NCBI RefSeq assembly: GCF_900103165.1
Contig: NZ_FNKY01000001.1
Coordinates: 3,378,981 to 3,442,980 of the forward strand
From: Nitrosospira multiformis
GTDB lineage: Bacteria; Pseudomonadota; Gammaproteobacteria; Burkholderiales; Nitrosomonadaceae
Length of the DNA: 64,000 nucleotides
Direction of reading: 5' to 3'
Position numbers and translations under genes: made by a program. Below are positions 58,477 to 64,000 of the stretch, in pieces; position 1 is the stretch's first letter, and each line of letters starts with the position of its first letter. A model generated the notes under the pieces. It was not told the origin of the DNA, ran no database searches, and was given only the letters and a program-made list of their open reading frames with translations.

Positions 58477-59643
58477 ATGAAAAATTTAGCCGACTCTTCC
58501 CCAACGGCGGCCGACATTAGCGTGCCCACAGACGACGTATCCGCTCTGGATCGTTGGGCTGAGGTCGTGCAATCAGTTCGTGATGATTACTTGGATGAAA
58601 ACCAACATTTCCCCTGGATTATCGGCTTCTCTGGAGGGAAGGACAGCACACTGGTTGTACATGCGACATTTGACGCCTTGATGTCAATTCCACCATCGCG
58701 GCGAACTCGGCCTGTTCACATGGTCTCCAACGACACGTTGGTAGAAAGCCCTGTTGTCATTGCACATCTTGATAAAGTCACTAAGTTGATTCGACAGACT
58801 GCCGAAGATCTTGGACTGCCGATCATTGTAGCCCGCACAATGCCGAATATCACCCAATCATTCTGGGTATTGCTGATTGGGAAGGGGTATCCGAGCCCAA
58901 ACCAGTCGATGCGTTGGTGCACGGACCGGCTAAAAATTCAGCCCACAAGTGAGTACATCAAGCGGCATATCTCCGAATCAGGTGCGGCCATCGTTGTGCT
59001 TGGAGTGCGCAGAGCTGAAAGCAATACTCGACAACGATCCATCGACAAGCACCAGAATTTGCGGGATAGCAAACTGTCGCTACATAGCGAACTGCCGGGA
59101 GCCTTCATATATCGCCCCATAGTGAATCTCTCTACAGATGACGTCTGGGAGATATTGGGTACCTATCCCGCTCCGTGGGGAGGGACTCACACCGATCTTT
59201 TTCAACTTTACCGTGACGCAGAAGGCGGCGAGTGCCCGGTGGTACTTAGCAAGGAGGAAGCTCCAGGATGCGGAACGCCTAATAGTCGCTTCGGTTGCTG
59301 GACCTGCACGGTCGTGGAAAAAGACAAAAGCCTACAAGGTTTCATTGATGTTGGAAATCACCAATACAAGCCACTTGTGGATTTTCGGGACTGGCTCAAA
59401 GAGATCCGCAATAAATTAGAATATAGACAAGCATACCGTAGAAACGGACGCCTTTCGTTTGATACGAATGGGAAGCACATTCCTGGTCCGTTCACTATCC
59501 AAACGCGAAAGCTCATTCTAGAACGGCTCTTCAAAGTACAGCAAGAGTTTGGTGACAGTCTGATCACTGAAAAAGAACTGGACCTGATCTATCAGCACTG
59601 GACGGCAGAACTTCAACAAGAAAAAGGATTAGCAGATGGATAA
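58477..59643 (+). CDS. dndC: DndC-like phosphorothioation sulfurtransferase (PAPS reductase family)
   Basis: A 388-residue ATP-pyrophosphatase protein. The PP-loop GFSGGKDSTLVVHATF (SGGKDS at 52-57) activates DNA with ATP; the RWCTDRLKIQP segment (Cys148) and four cysteines at 253, 265, 274 and 277 (CGTPNSRFGCWTCTVVE) match the iron-sulfur-binding set of DndC. DndC takes sulfur delivered by a cysteine desulfurase and helps place it in the DNA backbone. The protein is shorter than many DndC (about 450-500), mainly at the C-terminus. It starts the dndC-small ORF-dndD-dndE operon; the next gene overlaps it by 8 bases. No dndA is present in the window, so a chromosomal IscS may serve (inference). 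Confidence 0.92.
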   Translation: MKNLADSSPTAADISVPTDDVSALDRWAEVVQSVRDDYLDENQHFPWIIGFSGGKDSTLVVHATFDALMSIPPSRRTRPVHMVSNDTLVESPVVIAHLDKVTKLIRQTAEDLGLPIIVARTMPNITQSFWVLLIGKGYPSPNQSMRWCTDRLKIQPTSEYIKRHISESGAAIVVLGVRRAESNTRQRSIDKHQNLRDSKLSLHSELPGAFIYRPIVNLSTDDVWEILGTYPAPWGGTHTDLFQLYRDAEGGECPVVLSKEEAPGCGTPNSRFGCWTCTVVEKDKSLQGFIDVGNHQYKPLVDFRDWLKEIRNKLEYRQAYRRNGRLSFDTNGKHIPGPFTIQTRKLILERLFKVQQEFGDSLITEKELDLIYQHWTAELQQEKGLADG

Positions 59644-59851
59644 GGATTATTTCGACCCAGCATACCTGAACGATTTGCCTATTTGGGCAGATGAGAATGC
59701 TAAGAAGATTTTAGAGACCGTGTGCCTAAAAAATAATGTCCCCGTTGAAGTCATCACTGAGCTTGTGTCCGTCCAGCGCGAGCGACAGCATCAGGAACGA
59801 GCACGGGGGATCAACATGCGGTTTGAGGAAATCCTCGGATTGATTGAGTAG
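59636..59851 (+). CDS. Small protein between dndC and dndD
   Basis: A 71-residue acidic protein (WADENAKKILETVCLKN, VEVITELVSVQRERQHQERA), predicted fully helical, no catalytic motif. It overlaps the dndC stop by 8 bases, which favours a real, translationally coupled gene. Small proteins at this position are known in some dnd and related modification clusters, where they are annotated only as system-associated; the role is unknown. It may be an adaptor that holds DndC to DndD (speculative). Confidence 0.72.
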   Translation: MDKDYFDPAYLNDLPIWADENAKKILETVCLKNNVPVEVITELVSVQRERQHQERARGINMRFEEILGLIE

Positions 59852-59873
59852 CGACGAGCGGAGTATCAAGGGA

Positions 59874-61946
59874 ATGTGGATCTCAAAACTGGAACTGACA
59901 TGTTTCAAGAGCTACCAACATCAGGCCTTCAATTTTCCAGCACCCGAGGATGGACGAAATATTGTTTTGATCGGGGGGATGAATGGTTTTGGCAAGACTT
60001 CTATTCTTGAAGCACTCTATCTGTGTTTGTATGGCAAAGAGGCCATCATTCATTTAGCGCGTGCTGGCTTAAAAACCGATGATAAAAAAGGATATCCCAC
60101 GTTTCTAGAGGGTGCCTTTAACGGTGAAGCAAAACGCCGGGGTTCCGACACTATGATGGTTCGCGTCACCATTAATAGGACTAAGATAAAAGCTATTGAT
60201 ATATGCCGAAAGTGGTTTTTTAGATCTAATGGTGATTGGACTGGTGAGGAAGAAGCGGTTGTTCGCGAAGTCTTACGGGATATTCCCAATAGCCCACGTG
60301 TTGATGGAAAAAACGGCTTCCACTTCTCGGAGCTATTAGATGAGGTTTTTGTTCCTGCACACGTAGCTCCGTTCTTCTTTTTCGACGGCGAAGAGGTCAA
60401 AAAATTAGCTGATCAGTCTCGTGTCGAACAGGTTAAACAAGGCCTTGAGGGCTTGCTTGGTGTGGTGCTCATACGCTCACTTTCAGATCGCCTCAGGAGT
60501 TTTGAAGCCACGAAGCGCGACGGTGTTGTGTCAGTTGATGAGCACCGACTCAATCAGCTTGCAGAGCAACTGGATATTAGTGAAGTTCAACTAATAAGAC
60601 TTCGCGAAGACTCTCAACAAGATGAGCGAAAAAAAGTTCATTTGCGAGCCGAGCACCAGTCCCTACTTGAGCGGATCACTTCGTCTGGCGGTGGTGGTGG
60701 CGATATTGCTACGGTTAAAGAACTTGTAGAAGAGCGCGAACAAAACCGTAACAAACTCAGAGAATCACACCGAACGATGGAAGACATTTTATCCGGCCGT
60801 TTACCTTTCCATTTGGTCCCAAAGAAACTGACCGATAGATTCAAAACACAGCTCAGCGAGGAAATAAAATGGTTTTGTTGGGACACTGAAAAGCGCTCTC
60901 TTGAGCCGCGTAAGGTTGAGTTCCGAAAAGCATTTAATTCCCAATCCGAGCCACCAATCACTCCTGCGCTTTCCGTTGATCAACAGTTAGCGATCGAGGC
61001 ACGGCTGGAAGCAGCTTGGGGCACACTCTTTTATCCGCCGCCAAATGATTGTGCAAAGGAGATTATTCATGATTATTTGCACGAAACTCAGCGTGAAGAA
61101 GCGCTGGAATTCTTGAGTTCGATAGATTTAGGTCAGAAGGAAATCCAAGATTTACTCAGTGTCCAGCAGGCACTTCAGCAACGCATAGATGACCTTGGAC
61201 GCAAGATTTCCAGAGTGGAAGGCATCGATCATGACGGAACGCTTACGACTTTAAAGAATCAGCTAGAAGAGGTTCAGAACAAGATCGAAGCTCTGACAGA
61301 TCAACTGCGTGCCAATGATCGCGCCATCATCGCTCTGGAGGCCCAAGTGCGCAACATGCGTGCTGACTATATGCGAGAAAAAGGGAATCTCGATGACTCA
61401 AGCCCAGTACGAGCCGTGATCGAAAAATCTGAGCGCGTACGCAAGGTTCTTGATGAAGTTATACCAGCCCTATTTCCTTTGAAGGTTAAGGCCTTGGGTC
61501 GGGCTATGACAGACGTTTATAAGCAACTTGCTCATAAACAGCAAGTAGACAAAATTGACATTACGGACGAGGGAACGGCGAGGATTCTGAGTACAAACGG
61601 CAGAGAAATCACCTTCGACAGATCAGCAGGCGAGAACCAAATCTTTGCGACAGCATTGATTGCAGGCCTAGCTAAAGTATCCGGCGTTAAGGCTCCCATG
61701 GTCGTGGATACTCCGTTGGGACGCTTGGACAGCAAGCACCGGGACAATATCTTGAAGTTTTGGACAGCTGACAAAACTCGCCAAGTCATCTTGCTATCGC
61801 AGGATGAAGAAATCGACTTTCACTTGTACAAGGATATCATGAGCAGCGTCTGTAAGACTTATCTTCTAGATCATGAAGATGTTGGAGACGGGATAGGCCG
61901 TACGGCAGCTAAGGAAGGCAAATATTTTGCCCGAGGACGCCGATGA
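59874..61946 (+). CDS. dndD: DndD, SMC/Rad50-like ATPase of DNA phosphorothioation
   Basis: A 690-residue ABC-type ATPase. Walker A GGMNGFGKT at 34-42, the DndD-typical APFFFFDGEEVKKLAD near 165, two long coiled-coil arms (about 205-315 and 440-530, e.g. EEVQNKIEALTDQLRANDRA), then FDRSAGENQIFATALIAGL (signature motif) and MVVDTPLGRLDSKHR (Walker B and D-loop). DndD is thought to bind and open DNA, using ATP, for sulfur insertion by DndC. ATG 59874 begins MWISKLELTCFKSY, the usual start of such ATPases; a TTG at 59844 overlapping the small gene is also in frame. Its stop overlaps the next start (ATGA). Confidence 0.93.
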   Translation: MWISKLELTCFKSYQHQAFNFPAPEDGRNIVLIGGMNGFGKTSILEALYLCLYGKEAIIHLARAGLKTDDKKGYPTFLEGAFNGEAKRRGSDTMMVRVTINRTKIKAIDICRKWFFRSNGDWTGEEEAVVREVLRDIPNSPRVDGKNGFHFSELLDEVFVPAHVAPFFFFDGEEVKKLADQSRVEQVKQGLEGLLGVVLIRSLSDRLRSFEATKRDGVVSVDEHRLNQLAEQLDISEVQLIRLREDSQQDERKKVHLRAEHQSLLERITSSGGGGGDIATVKELVEEREQNRNKLRESHRTMEDILSGRLPFHLVPKKLTDRFKTQLSEEIKWFCWDTEKRSLEPRKVEFRKAFNSQSEPPITPALSVDQQLAIEARLEAAWGTLFYPPPNDCAKEIIHDYLHETQREEALEFLSSIDLGQKEIQDLLSVQQALQQRIDDLGRKISRVEGIDHDGTLTTLKNQLEEVQNKIEALTDQLRANDRAIIALEAQVRNMRADYMREKGNLDDSSPVRAVIEKSERVRKVLDEVIPALFPLKVKALGRAMTDVYKQLAHKQQVDKIDITDEGTARILSTNGREITFDRSAGENQIFATALIAGLAKVSGVKAPMVVDTPLGRLDSKHRDNILKFWTADKTRQVILLSQDEEIDFHLYKDIMSSVCKTYLLDHEDVGDGIGRTAAKEGKYFARGRR

Positions 61947-63520
61947 GCAAACTGTCACTTCAGCAAATCATGATCTCTCGCTTTCGAACAAGCGCAGAGG
62001 CGGATAGTATTACTGTCGCGCTAATGTCCAAACTTGGCCTTTCCACTAAAGCCAATGTGGCGCGGCTTGCTATTGGCCGTTCACTCGCACTTGGAGCCTT
62101 TACAGATAACGGTATTGATTCAAAAGGGCTGGAGATCCCGGCCTCGGTGTTGTTTACGCAAGAGGACGTTAAAGTTTGGGTGGGGCTAGTTGTTACACAC
62201 TCCATGACTCACGGTGGGGATGTCGTCAACTCCATGGACACCTTTCGGGTGGCAGTTCGAAAACACTGGCATCGGGGAGCCCAGCTTCTTTTAGAGGACT
62301 GGGATGGATCATCAGGTAACTTTGAAAAATTCTTAGAAACTTTGGTCATTCGTCGTGCCGATCTGCCCGACGTGGCTGCTGGACGCGTATCAAAAAAAGA
62401 CTCGCTTGTGAAGGTGGAAGAGCCGCAAAATGCTTCTGCTATTCTGCTCAAGTCATTAGCGGAGATTGGAGTTATAGCAGAGATAAAGGGCCTTATTCAC
62501 GGCCCTCGCGTGACACGGTACAAGGTATTTTTGCCGGATATAAATCAGCTCGATAAGCTCCGTAAAGGTTTAGAACGTCTGGGTCTGGCGCTGAATCTAC
62601 AGCAAGCCCAACCTACCCTTTCTCCCGGTAATGAGGCAAAAACTGTGAGCCTTGATGTGCCTCGACCGCAGTCCACTTGGACGCCGGTGGGGTTTGCCCA
62701 ATTTCGAAGCTGGCTGGCCGCGACACCGTCGAACGGTGATCAACTAATTGTCTATCCGGGTGTTGATGTTTTAGGTAAGCCCTACTCGTTTGATTTAGCC
62801 ACTGCCCCTCACTTATTAGTAGGCGGTACTACCGGAAGCGGAAAGAGTAATTGTCTCCATGCATTGATCTTGTCGCTGCTATCTCGTATACCATCTACCG
62901 TCCTGAAACTTGCCCTGATTGATCCTAAGCAAGTTGAGTTCTCCGTGTACCAAGGGAGCGACTACCTTTACCGAGAAGTATCAACAGATGCTAGCTCAGC
63001 ACGCGAATTGCTTCTCGAACTCGTTGCTGAGATGGAGGCCCGATACCATAAGTTTATGACCGCCGGAGTAAGCAACATCCTTGAAGCTCGCAGGAAGCAG
63101 GTTGATTTGCCTTACATCGTGGTCTTCATCGAAGAGTTCGCTGACTTGATCTTCGTAGATAAGGGTATCGAGGATCAGATCGTCAGGCTTGCCCAGAAAG
63201 CACGTGCCGCAGGTATTCATTTAGTACTTGCCACTCAACGACCCGATGCCAAAACTTTTTCTGGACTTATCCGAAGCAATATCCCTGCTCGGATTGCCCT
63301 CACAGTTCAAAAGAGCACGGAGTCCAAAATCATTCTGGATGAATCAGGAGCTGAAACATTGCTAGGATTGGGTGACATGCTTGTGAAAGCTAAGCCAGGA
63401 AGCCAACCTGAACGGTCGCATGGGGTTCGAATCGAACGGGCCGACATTGAGGCAGTGCTTAAGGAAAATCGTCAAAGTGACGTCCTGCACACGATCTCCG
63501 GCAGGCGTCGCACTGGGTAA
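61943..63520 (+). CDS. DndE-FtsK fusion: phosphorothioation subunit joined to a DNA-translocase motor
   Basis: A 525-residue fusion. Residues 1-145 read as a DndE domain (SRFRTSAEADSITVALMSKL, STKANVARLAIGRSLAL, AVRKHWHRGAQLLLEDW), the DNA-binding subunit of the modification complex. A linker leads to an FtsK/SpoIIIE module: the alpha (beta-rich) domain IKGLIHGPRVTRYKVFLP (about 165-220), Walker A GGTTGSGKS (294-302), LIDPKQVEFSVYQG, Walker B IVVFIEEFADL (392-402), and LATQRPDAKTFSGLIRSNIP near 429-448. The FtsK gamma DNA-orientation domain and membrane helices are missing. Normal DndE is about 110-130 residues. The fusion suggests that modification is coupled to motion along DNA. It is the last gene of the operon, joined to dndD by a 4-base overlap. 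Confidence 0.88.
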   Translation: MSKLSLQQIMISRFRTSAEADSITVALMSKLGLSTKANVARLAIGRSLALGAFTDNGIDSKGLEIPASVLFTQEDVKVWVGLVVTHSMTHGGDVVNSMDTFRVAVRKHWHRGAQLLLEDWDGSSGNFEKFLETLVIRRADLPDVAAGRVSKKDSLVKVEEPQNASAILLKSLAEIGVIAEIKGLIHGPRVTRYKVFLPDINQLDKLRKGLERLGLALNLQQAQPTLSPGNEAKTVSLDVPRPQSTWTPVGFAQFRSWLAATPSNGDQLIVYPGVDVLGKPYSFDLATAPHLLVGGTTGSGKSNCLHALILSLLSRIPSTVLKLALIDPKQVEFSVYQGSDYLYREVSTDASSARELLLELVAEMEARYHKFMTAGVSNILEARRKQVDLPYIVVFIEEFADLIFVDKGIEDQIVRLAQKARAAGIHLVLATQRPDAKTFSGLIRSNIPARIALTVQKSTESKIILDESGAETLLGLGDMLVKAKPGSQPERSHGVRIERADIEAVLKENRQSDVLHTISGRRRTG

Positions 63521-63654
63521 CGCAGCGTGGACACTGCGTAGATATGAATTTGATAAGATAACTACATCTCAATGCTCTAGCCTAGCCAATTATCCGTGAA
63601 GGAGTCAAGTCGTTCTTAACTTAGAGCGAGCTTGCGAAGAAATAGATGTCGTTT

Positions 63655-64000
63655 TCAAAGCGGGCTATCACGGTGCGCAAGAACATTGATCCATTGGATA
63701 GGCGGTCGATTCGGTAAGGAGTCTTCACTGTTCCATGCATCATTAATTATGAAACCGGACTCCTCTATTAAACTAACAAACTCCGTTAGCTGATAGTATG
63801 CGTAGAAACGTCCATCTGATGCGAAGCTCTCGCCGTATCCGCTCTGTACCGAAGCATACAGTACGCCACCCGGCACTATTGCTCTATATAAGCGACGAAG
63901 GATTTGCAATAACATAAATTTGGGAAAATGAAGCAAAGATGCGCATGCCCATACTGCGTCAAAGCGTTGGTCAAATGAGAGATCCTCCAGCCGCATCGGA
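63655..64000 (-). CDS. SAM-dependent methyltransferase (C-terminal part, cut by window edge)
   Basis: The reverse strand is open from the TGA at 63655 to the right edge. Visible: FDQRFDAVWACASLLHFP (motif III-like region of class I methyltransferases), LRRLYRAIVPGGVLYASVQ (post-motif strand), YYQLTEFVSLIEESGFII and WINVLAHR. The N-terminal SAM-binding motif lies past 64000. It converges on the dnd operon and resembles methyltransferases often carried in defence islands. An inverted repeat ACGCAG/CTGCGT (about 63521-63538) lies between the two convergent genes. Confidence 0.75.
   Translation of the reverse strand, partial: PMRLEDLSFDQRFDAVWACASLLHFPKFMLLQILRRLYRAIVPGGVLYASVQSGYGESFASDGRFYAYYQLTEFVSLIEESGFIINDAWNSEDSLPNRPPIQWINVLAHRDSPL

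Overview
This 64 kb window reads as the chromosome of a betaproteobacterium, most likely an ammonia oxidiser of the Nitrosospira/Nitrosomonas group. That placement is an inference from gene content: a sucrose-phosphate synthase / sucrose synthase / fructokinase operon of the kind known from Nitrosomonas and Nitrosospira, a hopanoid-associated epimerase (hpnA), a glutathione-dependent formaldehyde pathway, and a prfB with the usual +1 recoding site. I found no rRNA gene, no convincing tRNA and no CRISPR array.

Layout. 1-1.2 kb: 5' part of ovoA, cut by the window edge. 1.6-7 kb: lipoprotein plus DUF3047 pair, an alpha/beta hydrolase, a Slp-type lipoprotein and an unknown membrane-anchored protein. 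7.2-12 kb: a mixed stretch with a lone TIR-like protein, a RidA protein, small secreted proteins, a membrane-tethered serine hydrolase and a decayed gene end. 12.1-17.6 kb: the sucrose operon, with overlapping genes. 17.9-23.2 kb: ubiE, a DUF971 protein, an FAD oxidoreductase lacking a normal start codon, a DUF1269 protein, and the formaldehyde pair frmA/fghA. 23.4-27.9 kb: an accessory segment with a broken IS3-type transposase followed by a three-gene unit (TPR plus HEXXH exported peptidase, small membrane protein, exported protein) that I could not assign to a known system.

28-45 kb is mostly housekeeping: prfB-lysS, hpnA, a membrane-spanning MutS-like ATPase, a TolC-family protein, pcm, thiC behind a TPP riboswitch, uppP, a rhodanese, glnA with a possible sigma-54 promoter, a Sel1 lipoprotein, a Na+/H+ antiporter-like protein, a LapA-domain protein and PBP7. 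45.5-51.5 kb is a signalling block: PAS histidine kinase, single-domain response regulator, and a REC-REC-PAS-GAF-GGDEF-EAL protein. 52-57.6 kb: an ExbB/ExbD pair with an unusual TonB-like third protein, an S9 peptidase, an intergenic palindromic repeat, an exported nuclease/phosphatase-fold protein and a small lipoprotein.

The right end (58.4-63.5 kb) is the most notable part: a compact DNA phosphorothioation operon, dndC, a 71-residue protein, dndD, and a protein joining a DndE-like domain to a complete FtsK-type motor. No dndA, dndB or dndFGH lies inside the window. A partial SAM methyltransferase on the opposite strand follows and runs off the right edge.
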